The position numbers and the translations under genes are program-made. A stretch of DNA of 64,000 bases, taken from positions 1 through 64,000 of the forward strand of contig JADFZZ010000016.1 of assembly GCA_015232315.1 (NCBI GenBank), in the 5' to 3' direction. The notes beneath the pieces are model-generated. The model was not told the DNA's origin. It made no database searches and saw only the letters and a list, made by a program, of their open reading frames with translations. This document shows positions 1-10,333 of this stretch, in pieces. Positions within the stretch are counted from its first letter, which is position 1. Every line of letters begins with the position of its first letter. Origin of the DNA: SAR324 cluster bacterium (GTDB lineage: Bacteria > SAR324 > NAC60-12).

Positions 1-89
1 TTATATTCAGGATGAAGCATTGGCTAATGAACTATTCGGGAAATTCTGGATGGAACAAGCAGAACCTGAGGTTGGACAACTTTATTTGA
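1..89 (-). repeat. Exact inverted copy of part of the kinase gene
   Basis: These 89 bases equal the reverse complement of 3495-3583, inside the large kinase gene. Identity stops at base 90, where the sequence becomes 23S rRNA. The junction falls in a short stretch (ATTTGA) that the kinase copy has and that 23S genes commonly have at this point. An inverted copy of sequence about 3 kb away, joined through a few shared bases at a contig edge, is typical of an amplification or assembly chimera. It has no start and no coding role here. Confidence 0.9.
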
Positions 90-352
<263 letters not shown>

Positions 353-428
353 CATCTCCTGTCCCTTCCTCTGTCCCCAAAGGGTTCTTTCCTGATTCCT
401 CATGCTTCATCTGAGAACCTTTAAGAAG

Positions 429-544
429 TCCGGTGCTTTTGGCACAGGGGTTACACCTGTTCCCATCCCGAACACAGAAGTTAAGACCTGTTGCGCCTAT
501 GGTACTGCCAGCTTACGTTGGTGGGAGAGTCGGTCAGCGCCGGA
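429..544 (+). rRNA. 5S rRNA
   Basis: About 116 nt. The ends pair (TCCGGTGC at 429-436 with GCGCCGGA at 537-544). The conserved core CCCATCCCGAACACAGAAGT and the loop around GGTACTGCC are present. It follows 23S in the normal rRNA operon order and lies 27 bases before a tRNA gene. Confidence 0.93.
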
Positions 545-571
545 TTCCTTATTGCGTTCTTGTTAAGGCAG

Positions 572-659
572 GCCGAGGTGGTGAAACTGGTAGACGCGCT
601 GGACTCAAAATCCAGTGGGGTATCCCCCCGTGCCGGTTCGATTCCGGCTCTCGGCACCA
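572..659 (+). tRNA. tRNA-Leu (anticodon CAA)
   Basis: Class II tRNA with a long variable arm. The acceptor arm GCCGAGG (572-578) pairs with CTCGGC before an encoded ACCA end. The anticodon stem CTGGA/TCCAG encloses loop CTCAAAA, which gives anticodon CAA (reads UUG). The T-arm GGTTCGATTCC is present. It lies just after 5S, so it is likely co-transcribed with the rRNA operon. No clear intrinsic terminator follows before the convergent gene ending at 722. Confidence 0.95.
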
Positions 660-721
660 AAAAAACAACTCAAAAAATCCTCAAAAACCATCCATTTTTC
701 GAAATCAGTAATAAATCAAAT

Positions 722-1555
722 TTATATATTCCATGTTCCTTTTCTTAAGAAAATTCTTTGAAAAAGGAATGGGTGATTATTACTGTCTACTAACTCCCAA
801 AATTTTAAAGATATAGATTTCAGTTCATTTTTCCTGACACAAATAGAAATTAAATCATGTGATAAATGATTGAAAAGACAGAACTGCCATTGAGCAGGCG
901 ATTCTTTGATATTTTTACCAAAAGACAAATCAATGAGCGAATCCTCAGCGGATATATCAAAAATCACATCGCTTAGAGGGAATGCGATGCCGGTTCCGAG
1001 CGCTTTGAGAAAAGATTCTTTGAGTGTCCAATAGCTGAAAAATCGTATTGCTTGTGAGGGTTCAGGTAAGCGGAAAATACTTTCCATTTCACTTGGTGCA
1101 TAGAATCTTTTTGCAATCCCTTCAAGATGGATGCTGCGAGTATAATTCTCAATATCTATCCCAATTTCATGATTTCTGGATATTCCACAGACAATCACGT
1201 TGTTTGTATGAGACAGATTGAACTCAAGCGTATAATCAGGTGGTTGGTATTTTGCTGAAAGTGAGGGTTTCCCATATTTGTTTTTGATAAATTGAAGAGC
1301 TTGGGGAGTGTTACCTAAATAATCACTTAGTAGTTTTCTGACAAAACCACGTGTAACCAGATACCGGATTTTTAATGAATCCAAGCTGAAACGATCATAT
1401 TGAGAAAGTTCCTCCGGACTTAACCATGTATAAAACTGTCTAAGGGTTGCTTCTGAATAATGATCAACACTGGTTTGCCAGAAATGGATTTCTTCTGGTT
1501 GGATTGAGATCGTATGGGGAGATTCAGACAATGAAAACATCCAATAGGTGATCAA
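722..1555 (-). CDS. Sfp/AcpT-type 4'-phosphopantetheinyl transferase
   Basis: Transfers phosphopantetheine from CoA to a serine of carrier proteins. The family signatures are visible: FNLSHT near residue 112, GIDIEN with the Mg-binding D134 and E136, and WTLKESFLKA near 177-186 with K179 and E180. Length (277) fits a single Sfp-like protein. The longest frame starts at TTG 1555 and overlaps the kinase stop by 4 bases (TTGA). ATG at 1540 (residue 6) is equally possible, and neither has a good ribosome binding site. It is the last gene of the minus-strand cluster. Its carrier partner is unknown; FabY upstream in the cluster and the carrier at 41022 are only suggestive. Confidence 0.88.
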   Translation of the reverse strand: MITYWMFSLSESPHTISIQPEEIHFWQTSVDHYSEATLRQFYTWLSPEELSQYDRFSLDSLKIRYLVTRGFVRKLLSDYLGNTPQALQFIKNKYGKPSLSAKYQPPDYTLEFNLSHTNNVIVCGISRNHEIGIDIENYTRSIHLEGIAKRFYAPSEMESIFRLPEPSQAIRFFSYWTLKESFLKALGTGIAFPLSDVIFDISAEDSLIDLSFGKNIKESPAQWQFCLFNHLSHDLISICVRKNELKSISLKFWELVDSNNHPFLFQRIFLRKGTWNI

Positions 1556-4500
1556 TCAAAGAAATAATGGAATGAAGTGATTTTTTCAGTTTTTGGTTTA
1601 TCAGGAGAGATATTTACAAAGGCAATGACTTCAGTTTTAATTCCTGATTTAACATTCATCACGACCAGATCAGATTTTTCCATTATCTGGAATAAGCCTC
1701 GTCCAGCTCCGCCTTTACCCTTCTCAAGATTAATGCTACCAGCTTCACCGCGATAACAACTGTCCAGATAATCCAATACAATTTGTCTACTCAATGCTCC
1801 AAAGGGGTCTTCGCAGGAAATTGCGACAAGAATCCCATCACAGGCATAACGGAAAGTTCCTTGTTCTTCAGGTTTAAGTGCAACAGGAATGGTTCTGGGG
1901 AGATGATTGTAAATCGGTTTTCCAGCGGAATCATGGGGTGCATCATAAATAGCATTCATCAGTAACTCTTCTGCTATCATGGTGCAGTGAGTTAAAAATG
2001 ATTTACGGATTCCCAATTGTTGAAAATAATCAGTCATAGATTCCACCAACAGACCTCTAGAATCACTGTCTGTTACGGTTTCTTGATGAACTTCAACACC
2101 CCAGTTGAGATATTTTTCCATTCCAAAAAAATCCTTGCTGAGCAGTTTACTGACTGTTGTGATAATATTTTTTATAGTAAAAGTTCGATCTTCCTCACTG
2201 GTGGAAACAATATTCGAAAGAAAAGGATACTGACGGAGAATCGGTAGATAATCCTGAGCTTTTGCAGAGGTTGTAAACACTGTAGCAATTTCAGGGTTTT
2301 TGGTGTGAGCATATTTTGCGAGATCAATCAGGTCTGCATTGGTATAAATTATATCATAAGATTGTTGTTCCAGTTGTTCTTTACCTGATTCATAGTCAGA
2401 CACAATATCCAGTTCAACACCAGTTCCCCGCAAAGCCATTTTAGCCAAAATCTGTTGTTTTTTATTGGTTTCCATTAGAAGCAGGCGTTTGCTTTTGATC
2501 GCCTTTTCTGTTCGGTGCATTGCTGTGACGGGTTGCAGGACATGCTCAATCTGAAACAAATGACGCTCCAACGCACTGAGATGATCCTGATAGCTTTCAA
2601 TGGGATCCTGCTTCATTTGTTCCAAATGCTTTTGCATCCCACCAAGATCATCTTCATACAAATGACTCAGTTTTTCAAGAAGTTGAGCTTTGATATGACT
2701 GAGGTCTTCGAGTTTTCGATTACTGGCCAACAGTGTAGTGTTCTGTTGTTCTACTTGTTGTAACGATTCATTAAGCTGCTGGGTGCGTTCCTGAACTTTT
2801 TGCTCAAGATTAGTATACAATGACGCATTTTCGATAGAAATGGAGGCCTGCGTCGCCATAATTTTTAAAACTTCCAGGCGATTTGGCGTGAAGGCGCCAG
2901 TTGTGAGATTGTTTTCGAGATAAATAATCCCGTTGAGGAGATTTCTATTTTTAATGGGCAAAGACAGTAGCGATCGTACTTGATTTTCTTGAATATAGGG
3001 CAAGTCTTCAAATTTTGAATTTCCAACAGCATCATCCAGCAGGACATGTTCCTTGGTTCTTATCACATATTTCACAATTGGTAATGGTAGCATTTCATTG
3101 GCCATGTCTGATTCCAACGGAATGGCTAATTCGACAGAGTCCTTTGACACGTGGAGATCAATCATCGCATCGATACTCCACTCCCCCTGTCGATGAACCA
3201 GAAAGAAACTACGTTGTGATCCAGTATTTTCCATAACAATCTGCATGATTTTTCGCAGAACAGCATTTAAGTATACTTCACCGGTAATGGCCTGGGTTGC
3301 CTTTATGATCGCGGTCAAATCAAGATTGGTGGAAAATGAAGTCGATAGGGTCGTATTTTGTTGTAGTGTTCCAGTGACTGTTTGAGAAAGGGTGCCAGAT
3401 TTTTTTCTGGAATTCAGTAATTGTGGAAAATGCCTGTCCAGAAATTCACATTTGTTATCAGCGCCCCATAAATGATATAGATGTCGTCCCTTGGTCAAAT
3501 AAAGTTGTCCAACCTCAGGTTCTGCTTGTTCCATCCAGAATTTCCCGAATAGTTCATTAGCCAATGCTTCATCCTGAATATAACCATACTTACGGGAATA
3601 TTCGATAGACAGGTTATAAAACTGTCGAGCCCGACTCTCTTTGCGTGAACATCGAGCTCGTTCAGCTTCGATCAGGTAGTATTTGTGCAGAAAATTGGCT
3701 GGAGCATTATCAGCCCATTTTTTCATTTTTTTCTGGTTGTCTGCTACTTCCTTGAGCAATCGGGCTCGTTTTAATGCAGTGACCTGAGACAGCGATGCCA
3801 AAATAATCAGTGAATTATGAAAATTATACAATGTGACTGAATATAATGCTGTTACACTATCGAGATATTTTTTGGTTTCGCTGGTATATTCCAACGCTTT
3901 GGCAAAATCATAAAAGTGATAACACAGAAAAGCTCTGTTCAGTTGCAAGGTAAACAGCCCCGTATAGTTCTGGGTATCAAGATATTTCTGTTCTTTTTCG
4001 ATAGCATTAAAAGTTGGACTGATCAATTGTTCAGGATGTGGTCCGGGAATACTCAAATTTTTAAAAGCCAGTGAGGAGATCTCCATGTATTCAATCGCCG
4101 CGGATTGCTTAAGCTGGATTAGTTCTTCAATATATTGTTCAAATGTCTGAATCAGTTCTGGCAGATTCTTTCCGGAAAAATACTCATGATTGGCATGCAG
4201 GCTGGCGATATAACCGGCATATTCCAGATCACCCGCAAACAAACTCTGATAATAGGCATCTTTCAGTGGAGAAATCGTGTCGACAATCGGGTGTTTCCAG
4301 ATACGGATAAATGCATGGATGAGAAAATGAATTCGTGCTTCAAGTTGCGGTAATGGATATTTGTTCAATAGATGCAGTGACAATTCCACAAACTTCTGGC
4401 CTTGATCAAATTCTTCAAGAATTCCACAAAGCAGTAAAGCATAGTCGCAATAGGCCAATGAAGATAAAGGCGCATTTCCATATTCTAAGGAGAGATCAAC

Positions 4501-7263
4501 CTGTTTGAGGATCAGTAGCGGATATAGTGGTGGGAATGCAATATATGTAGCTGAAAATATCGTGTTGATCAGACGTAAGGCCGCCAATTTTTCAGGGTCT
4601 CGCATCGGTGGCAGTGCCATTAGATCATCCATTGATTTATGGAATAGACGTCGTTTGACTTTCAACAGGGACAACGCGGCATGAAGTTTAGTAGGATTTT
4701 TTGGAAAAGAGATACCAAGCTGAGTTAGGACCGATAGGGCCAGTTTAATGGCTTCTCTGAATTGATTCTGACTGATCAATCCTTCAATTTTATTTTCATA
4801 AACCGAAATTTTTTCCAGGAGTGTTTTTGCGTGTTCGAGCACTTTAGCGGTGTGAAACTCCATGCGCTCATAATCAGGACTCAGACGTGCGGCTGTGGCT
4901 GCTGCGGTATGCAAGTCCAGGCTGAAGCGATAATGGGAACTCCATGAATTATCAGGCAATAAGGAAACAGCGGTTTCAAACAGTTGCTCTGCTTCTTGAA
5001 AAGCCGCGGTCTGCATTGCATTCTGACCTGCTTCAAAGTTCAGTTGTGCGGCAATTTCTGTTTCTTTAGTTGAGGTACTTTCGGATATGCCCGCATTGAA
5101 ATGATTAACAATTTCAAAAATTCGAGATTCTTTTTCTTTCGGTGAAAGATTTTGCACCAGAAATTGCCCTATTTTGAGATGAATTTTTGCGGCTTCGCTC
5201 ACATTCATCAGAGAATATGCCGTTTGTTGAATTCTTGAATGGGTGAAGGCGCATGTCTTATTGGAACAATCATGTTCTTCTGCGGTTTCCCGGGATACCA
5301 ATTCATGGATGAAATCATGCTCAACCAGATCGTTCAACATTTGTTGAATAACTTTGTGATCAATCCCGGTGGTATGATGGAGTATTTCAACACTGAAATC
5401 CGTCCCCTGACAGGCGGCATGTTTTAAAATCAGTTGATGGGTTTCATCCTGCTGATTGATGTTCTCAATCATAAGACTGATGACATTATCAGTAAATTCC
5501 TGTTTTTGAATTTCTTCCAGATTCCATTTCCATTTTTGATTAGAATCGTCATACCACACAAAGCCACAGCCCTGAAGCGCCTCAACAAATTGTGCCAGAA
5601 AAAATGGAGTTCCTCCTGTTTTATGGTGGCAGGTTTCTGCTAAGTCGATCACCTCAGCGGTTTCCATGGAAAAAACATCGCCTAGTATTTCTGCGACATT
5701 CTCTATAGTCAGATGCGATAATTTAAGCGCATAGAAGGCTTTATTCTGACATTTTTTGAGATCATTGAGCAGTCGTTCCACCTGCCTTGAATGTGAAATC
5801 TCTCCATCAATCGTCCCAACAATGAGCAAATATTTCATTTCAGGGGAACTCATCCAGTTTTCAATCAGGCTGGCGGAAGCGTCATCAATAAGATGCAGAT
5901 TGTCGATAAAGATCACTACAGGATTATCAACAGTAGCAATGACACTGAGAAACTGCCGGAAAACGTAATGGAGTCGATTCTGGGACTCAATGGGGGGCAA
6001 GGTTGGCACAGATGGTTGTTTGTCAATCAGGTGTTCCAAATCTGGAAGCAGATCAATCAACACCTTCCCATTTCCATGCAAGGCATCCAAACAGCGCTGT
6101 TTCCAGAAACTCACATGAACTTCATCTTCACTCAGAATACTCTGAAGAAACTCTGTAAGCGCTTCAATGATGGTAGAATAGGGAATATTCTGATTGGATG
6201 GATGTGGATCACTGTGTAAACAAGTAGCCTGATTTTCTCTTAAATAAAATTCGATGTCATGAATAAATGTTGTTTTTCCTGAACCGGAATGTCCTTCAAT
6301 CAACAAAAACGTTTTGTCTCCATCACATATGCGCTGGAAATGACTGATAACCTCCTGGCGTTCTGAGTGGCGACCATAGTGCTTATCAGGAAATTTCAGT
6401 TCTTTGCGTGAGGACATCTGGGCAAGTTCAAATTCGACAATAGTCCCGGAAAGTTTCCATTGGGTCAGACATTCATTCAGGTCCGTTAACAGGCTGGCTG
6501 CACTGGGATAGCGCTGATCCATGGATTTTTCCATGAGTTTCAAAATAATCTTTGAAATGATAACAGGAATTTCAGGAATCAGTTCATGTGGAGGAACAGG
6601 ATCTTTGGCAAGATGCCCATGAATGATTTCCGCTTCATCGCCCTCAAAGGGGATTCGATGAGTAAGTAGATGATAAAACGTCGCACCCAGTGCATAAAGA
6701 TCACTGCGGTTATCCATTTTCAGGTTGGTTCTCCCGGTCTGTTCAGGCGGGAGGTAGGCCAACGTTCCTTCAAAAACATCAATCTGATCGGGAAGATCAT
6801 CGATGTAGTCAGATATTCCGAAATCGACAATTCTGATTTCCTTTGCTTCCGCATTCCATAAAATATTGGAGGGATTCAGATCTTTGTGAAGTATACGGAG
6901 ATCATGAATTTGTTGGAGAATATTCGAAATGTTCACGCCGATTTCCAAAAAATCGGGAATGGACATGGATTGTTGCTCCAGGTAGTCTGCCAGGGAAATA
7001 CCACTGAATTCTTCCAGAACCATTGCCAGTGAATTTTTATATTTTTCCAGAGCGTAAGCTTGAATGACACCTTTGATGTTCAGACTGCTTAACAGTTCAA
7101 ATTCTGTTTTGAAATGTTGAATTTGTTCAGGAAGAGGATATTCGACATTCAGAATTTTTAACGTAACAGGAAGATTGTCCGCTTCACGAATCGCATGAAA
7201 TACATGGGTTCTGTCGCTTTTATACAAAGGCTCCATGATTTTGTATCCAATCATCTGAACCAT
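1552..7263 (-). CDS. Multidomain Ser/Thr kinase - ATPase - GAF - HATPase sensor
   Basis: A 1903-residue cytoplasmic signalling protein. Residues 1-270 are a Ser/Thr kinase: Lys36, the HKDLNPSN catalytic loop at 126-133, DFG at 147-149, and PPEQ in the activation segment. Residues 295-560 are an AAA/MalT-like ATPase with P-loop GHSGSGKT (324-331) and a Walker B-like VIFIDN. About 700-1290 is a helical TPR-like region, about 1320-1485 a GAF domain followed by a coiled coil. Next comes a receiver-like segment lacking obvious acidic residues, and a C-terminal HATPase with N-box EELLMNAIYDA and G-box GKGGAGRG. No clear phosphoacceptor His box was found. Start ATG 7263 has an upstream AAAAGGA. The layout resembles cyanobacterial-type fused Ser/Thr-His kinases, but the ATPase looks closer to the RsbW class. 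Confidence 0.88.
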   Translation of the reverse strand: MVQMIGYKIMEPLYKSDRTHVFHAIREADNLPVTLKILNVEYPLPEQIQHFKTEFELLSSLNIKGVIQAYALEKYKNSLAMVLEEFSGISLADYLEQQSMSIPDFLEIGVNISNILQQIHDLRILHKDLNPSNILWNAEAKEIRIVDFGISDYIDDLPDQIDVFEGTLAYLPPEQTGRTNLKMDNRSDLYALGATFYHLLTHRIPFEGDEAEIIHGHLAKDPVPPHELIPEIPVIISKIILKLMEKSMDQRYPSAASLLTDLNECLTQWKLSGTIVEFELAQMSSRKELKFPDKHYGRHSERQEVISHFQRICDGDKTFLLIEGHSGSGKTTFIHDIEFYLRENQATCLHSDPHPSNQNIPYSTIIEALTEFLQSILSEDEVHVSFWKQRCLDALHGNGKVLIDLLPDLEHLIDKQPSVPTLPPIESQNRLHYVFRQFLSVIATVDNPVVIFIDNLHLIDDASASLIENWMSSPEMKYLLIVGTIDGEISHSRQVERLLNDLKKCQNKAFYALKLSHLTIENVAEILGDVFSMETAEVIDLAETCHHKTGGTPFFLAQFVEALQGCGFVWYDDSNQKWKWNLEEIQKQEFTDNVISLMIENINQQDETHQLILKHAACQGTDFSVEILHHTTGIDHKVIQQMLNDLVEHDFIHELVSRETAEEHDCSNKTCAFTHSRIQQTAYSLMNVSEAAKIHLKIGQFLVQNLSPKEKESRIFEIVNHFNAGISESTSTKETEIAAQLNFEAGQNAMQTAAFQEAEQLFETAVSLLPDNSWSSHYRFSLDLHTAAATAARLSPDYERMEFHTAKVLEHAKTLLEKISVYENKIEGLISQNQFREAIKLALSVLTQLGISFPKNPTKLHAALSLLKVKRRLFHKSMDDLMALPPMRDPEKLAALRLINTIFSATYIAFPPLYPLLILKQVDLSLEYGNAPLSSLAYCDYALLLCGILEEFDQGQKFVELSLHLLNKYPLPQLEARIHFLIHAFIRIWKHPIVDTISPLKDAYYQSLFAGDLEYAGYIASLHANHEYFSGKNLPELIQTFEQYIEELIQLKQSAAIEYMEISSLAFKNLSIPGPHPEQLISPTFNAIEKEQKYLDTQNYTGLFTLQLNRAFLCYHFYDFAKALEYTSETKKYLDSVTALYSVTLYNFHNSLIILASLSQVTALKRARLLKEVADNQKKMKKWADNAPANFLHKYYLIEAERARCSRKESRARQFYNLSIEYSRKYGYIQDEALANELFGKFWMEQAEPEVGQLYLTKGRHLYHLWGADNKCEFLDRHFPQLLNSRKKSGTLSQTVTGTLQQNTTLSTSFSTNLDLTAIIKATQAITGEVYLNAVLRKIMQIVMENTGSQRSFFLVHRQGEWSIDAMIDLHVSKDSVELAIPLESDMANEMLPLPIVKYVIRTKEHVLLDDAVGNSKFEDLPYIQENQVRSLLSLPIKNRNLLNGIIYLENNLTTGAFTPNRLEVLKIMATQASISIENASLYTNLEQKVQERTQQLNESLQQVEQQNTTLLASNRKLEDLSHIKAQLLEKLSHLYEDDLGGMQKHLEQMKQDPIESYQDHLSALERHLFQIEHVLQPVTAMHRTEKAIKSKRLLLMETNKKQQILAKMALRGTGVELDIVSDYESGKEQLEQQSYDIIYTNADLIDLAKYAHTKNPEIATVFTTSAKAQDYLPILRQYPFLSNIVSTSEEDRTFTIKNIITTVSKLLSKDFFGMEKYLNWGVEVHQETVTDSDSRGLLVESMTDYFQQLGIRKSFLTHCTMIAEELLMNAIYDAPHDSAGKPIYNHLPRTIPVALKPEEQGTFRYACDGILVAISCEDPFGALSRQIVLDYLDSCYRGEAGSINLEKGKGGAGRGLFQIMEKSDLVVMNVKSGIKTEVIAFVNISPDKPKTEKITSFHYFFD

Positions 7264-7485
7264 AGTTCATTCCTTTTGACGTCATGGGTGGTTACATTGA
7301 AGTTTATCATGATAGTTAGAATCCTTAAGAATTCAGACCTTAATTCATTTCCTTACAAATTACCGGGGCTTAAGTCAATCCTGCCTGGAGAACTTTATAA
7401 GCTTTTTAAACGGTAAATGGGTCCTTATTCTAATAAACAGGAAAGTCTTTACCGAAAAGAAGCAAAAAAGAGACCATTGACAATT

Positions 7486-8283
7486 TTATTCAAAATTATG
7501 CCGCTTCCAGCGATAGGGCGAATCCGTAATCACGCCCGGTTCTGTGGCTGTTTCCATGAGTTTGAGGCAATCCTCAACAATTTGTTGTTGTTGACGGACC
7601 TTACGGAGTTCTCCCAATGCATGGCCAAAAGGATATTTCAAATGATAGGTTCGGGGGGGCTTTACCTTTTCACTGATCGAACGAGCAATGGAGATTCCCA
7701 CAGTAGTGATTCCCTGATGTTCCAGTTCACGTTGTACCAGACCGACCGTCTGGTTGCACAAACCTCAGGCAGGAACCAGCAGGGCAATATCGACAGATTC
7801 CTGTTTCATCTGTTTTGCCAAAACTTTAGCGGTTTTTTTGACCAGTGTGTCCAGATGCTGTCCTTCAATGTGTCCCATCAATCCATAGAAATGATCGGCT
7901 AATTGACCAATTCGCCCTTCCTGTTGAAAACCTCTGACAATTTCGATCGGTAGGACCAGATTGATATCCTGATCCGCATCTTTGTGGTCAAAATAATCAT
8001 GTGTAATCATCAATTGCTCGATAGCGATAGTTGAGGGGATTTTACGATAAGAAGGGTCTCCCTCAGGATCACTCATGTTGAAGGGTGGATCTGTTTTAAG
8101 GTGGACTCCGCCGGTTGTAATGAGTGCGAGTTTGCATTGGGACAGCGGTTTGGACAATGGCGTCCAGGGGATGCTGTCTGATTCCAGGGCGTTGTATTGA
8201 CTGGTCCAGCGTTCTTTGACCCAGGGGATTTGGAAAAGACTGACAAAAATTTTGTTTTTGAATTTATCCCAACCTGTTTTCAT
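7486..8283 (-). CDS. GrdB-like selenoprotein (in-frame UGA = Sec173)
   Basis: Selenoprotein B family of glycine/sarcosine/betaine reductases, about 265 residues. The frame from ATG 8283 reaches a UGA at 7765-7767 and continues in the same frame for 92 more codons to 7486. The flanks read LLVPA-U-GLCNQTVGLVQREL, and U-x-x-C followed by (H/N)QTVGL is the family redox motif. A SECIS-type hairpin follows the UGA. Both halves are needed to make one family-length protein, so this is not a pseudogene or two genes. The catalysed reaction is unknown: no GrdA, GrdC or thioredoxin partners are nearby. It sits between the kinase and fabY on the same strand. No SelA/SelB/SelC gene is in the window. Confidence 0.88.
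7736..7754 (-). promoter_or_regulatory. Bacterial SECIS hairpin after the UGA codon
   Basis: On the coding (minus) strand a perfect 7-bp stem ACCAGAC/GTCTGGT encloses loop GGTCG. It starts 10 nt after the UGA, and the loop starts 17 nt after it. In E. coli fdhF the SelB-binding loop (AGGUCU) lies at nearly the same distance, and GGUC in the loop is the recognised feature. The match in stem, loop and spacing strongly supports selenocysteine insertion. Confidence 0.82.
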
Positions 8284-8333
8284 AAATTTCCACTTTGCTA
8301 AAGGGTTTCAGTGTTACAGACCTCAATTCCTGA

Positions 8334-10247
8334 TCAGTTTTTGGGGCTGATCTCAGCATAAGGATCTGGTATATCCAGGGAAACCGGATGCGTGTATCCG
8401 GGGATGTGAATGGCCTCTCGACTGATGTTCAGCATGTCGCCCTCAAGGACATTTTTTCCAAAAATATAAGTTGGGGTGATTTCCCCCTGAAGTGCCCGTT
8501 GATCATAATCCGCAATGGATTGCTCCGCCTGTTCAAGGTGTTTGCGATATTCTTTGAAACGGGATTCTCCATAACGTTTTTTCAGCATCTGATGGACTAT
8601 GTGCGGCGCCAACACCGCACTGCTTGCGTTGTTTCCGCCAAATCCCTTGGAGTTGATCACCACTGCGTCCATTCCATTGATACCAGCGAACTGGTGTTCC
8701 TGTTCCAACTTCAGATTGGAACGATGCACATCATCGGCAATCTGGTCCAGGGTGAAAATTCCGGGAATCCAGCCCTCATTCCATGTGCCAAGGGCTGTGG
8801 CCATTTGATCTCCGGCCGCGGTACCCAGGGAGTGTCCTGTGTAACATTTGACCGACGTAACCAGCCAGGAAGGAATGGAAAACGCTTTAGCGATTTCATT
8901 GAGCACATGCGATTCTGTCACACGGTTTTGAGGCGTTCCTGTCCCATGAGCATGCACGTAAGTGCGTTGACTCAATGCGGTATCTCCGAGCATTTTCCGC
9001 AACAATCCTGCTGTTTTTCCAAGACACAGGTAGTTACCGATTCCTGGTGCTGAAATGGATTTTTTAAAACCATCGGCATTGATAAACACTCCGGGTACGG
9101 CTCCATAAATTGGTGCTCCCAACTCCATTGCAAGTTCATCATCCAGCAGAACCAGAAATTGTGCCGATTCCCCCATCACAAATCCGCAATTATTACCAAA
9201 GGGACGACACGCTCTGGGATAATCAGGGACTATTCGTCCCCGGGCCTTGTCCAGTTCCAGCAAATCCTTGTCTTCAGTCAGAGCTTTCATGACACGGAAG
9301 CCCTCAATCACTTCCGGTAAAACAGGTGCTTCACTGGTTCCCACGATCACCGCGCGTCGAATTCCGCTCTGAATATCTCTCACGCCCATTTCAAGGTTAT
9401 ACAGAAAAGAAGCACAGGCCCCAAGGATGCCTGATGTGGCACCAAGATTTCCCAGAACATAGGCATTGATAAAGTCAGCGGGCATTTCCGCAAAACCAAA
9501 CGGGAGTTGTTTTGAGGTTGGGCGAGTGCCAAGATAGGGCGCCTTGAGCATTCCACCATAGCCCTGATCATCAAGCTGACTCATTGCGCTTGACGCATAA
9601 ACGCCAACTTCGTCGGGTTTGATTTTATTGAGAATGGTTTCCCACGGAATCCCACAGGAAGATAAGGCGTCAGAAATACCGAAAATGGTCATCTGGAGTC
9701 CGCGGGGATGCTGACGGGCTGGATACCATTGTTGAGGATTGAAACCTGTGGGGAGTTGACCCGCGGCGTTTACCAACGAAGGTCTGGTTTCAGCCAACAG
9801 AACTCCTGCTGGATTTTTAAGATGAATTTCCAGAATCTCGTTGCCCGTATCATGAATTTCCCACGATGAAGGTACCGTCTCAGGCAGATCTTTCCGTTTG
9901 ATTTGAAATGTGATGCTTTTTTCAGAATTAAGATGAACCGGACGATGAAATGGAATGCCCTGGCCGGGAAATGCCTCGCCGGAAATTTTACGGATCAGGG
10001 TATTTTCCAGAATAAAGGCACGGTATTTTTCTACAATGAACGCTGGTGTGACCGGGGTTCCCTCTTCCAGCCACTGTCCATTCTGATATTCGACTAACCG
10101 CATTTGTGAGGCCAACCCCAACAGGGTTTCCTGTTGTTTATCAGCGGGTAGCACATCCAGAATCATGCGCTGATAACCTCTGGCACAGGAACTGCGTCCT
10201 GCCGCGTTGACTCCTCCATATCCGGCAATAACAGGCAATCGAAACAT
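8334..10247 (-). CDS. fabY: FabY-type beta-ketoacyl-ACP synthase
   Basis: Condensing enzyme of fatty acid synthesis. FabY of Pseudomonas makes acetoacetyl-ACP from acetyl-CoA and malonyl-ACP to start the pathway. The thiolase-fold triad is visible: Cys278 in GACASFLYN, His in HAHGTGT near 430, and the KCYTGHSLG Lys/His segment near 467. A long N-terminal region opens with RLPVIAGYGGVNAAGRSS, and the total of 637 residues matches FabY (about 634) rather than FabF (about 410). The frame is open further upstream, but ATG 10247 is chosen because AGGAGG lies directly before it. It is on the same strand as the selenoprotein gene, with a 50-base gap. Confidence 0.85.
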   Translation of the reverse strand: MFRLPVIAGYGGVNAAGRSSCARGYQRMILDVLPADKQQETLLGLASQMRLVEYQNGQWLEEGTPVTPAFIVEKYRAFILENTLIRKISGEAFPGQGIPFHRPVHLNSEKSITFQIKRKDLPETVPSSWEIHDTGNEILEIHLKNPAGVLLAETRPSLVNAAGQLPTGFNPQQWYPARQHPRGLQMTIFGISDALSSCGIPWETILNKIKPDEVGVYASSAMSQLDDQGYGGMLKAPYLGTRPTSKQLPFGFAEMPADFINAYVLGNLGATSGILGACASFLYNLEMGVRDIQSGIRRAVIVGTSEAPVLPEVIEGFRVMKALTEDKDLLELDKARGRIVPDYPRACRPFGNNCGFVMGESAQFLVLLDDELAMELGAPIYGAVPGVFINADGFKKSISAPGIGNYLCLGKTAGLLRKMLGDTALSQRTYVHAHGTGTPQNRVTESHVLNEIAKAFSIPSWLVTSVKCYTGHSLGTAAGDQMATALGTWNEGWIPGIFTLDQIADDVHRSNLKLEQEHQFAGINGMDAVVINSKGFGGNNASSAVLAPHIVHQMLKKRYGESRFKEYRKHLEQAEQSIADYDQRALQGEITPTYIFGKNVLEGDMLNISREAIHIPGYTHPVSLDIPDPYAEISPKN

Positions 10248-10333
10248 ATTCCTCCTGAAAAACAAGCATTGATATTTTAGCCGGGTTGTATCGGCTTTGA
10301 TTTGCCAGCACAAACTTATTTTTGTTTCAGGGA

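Noticed and set aside
433-748. Two overlapping plus-strand frames of 85-92 codons
   Set aside because: They lie across 5S rRNA and tRNA-Leu and are chance frames over RNA genes.
7417-7902. 161-codon plus-strand frame
   Set aside because: It is antisense to the selenoprotein gene, which has family motifs on the other strand.
8388-9053. 221-codon plus-strand frame
   Set aside because: Mirror frame of fabY; no recognisable motif or ribosome binding site.
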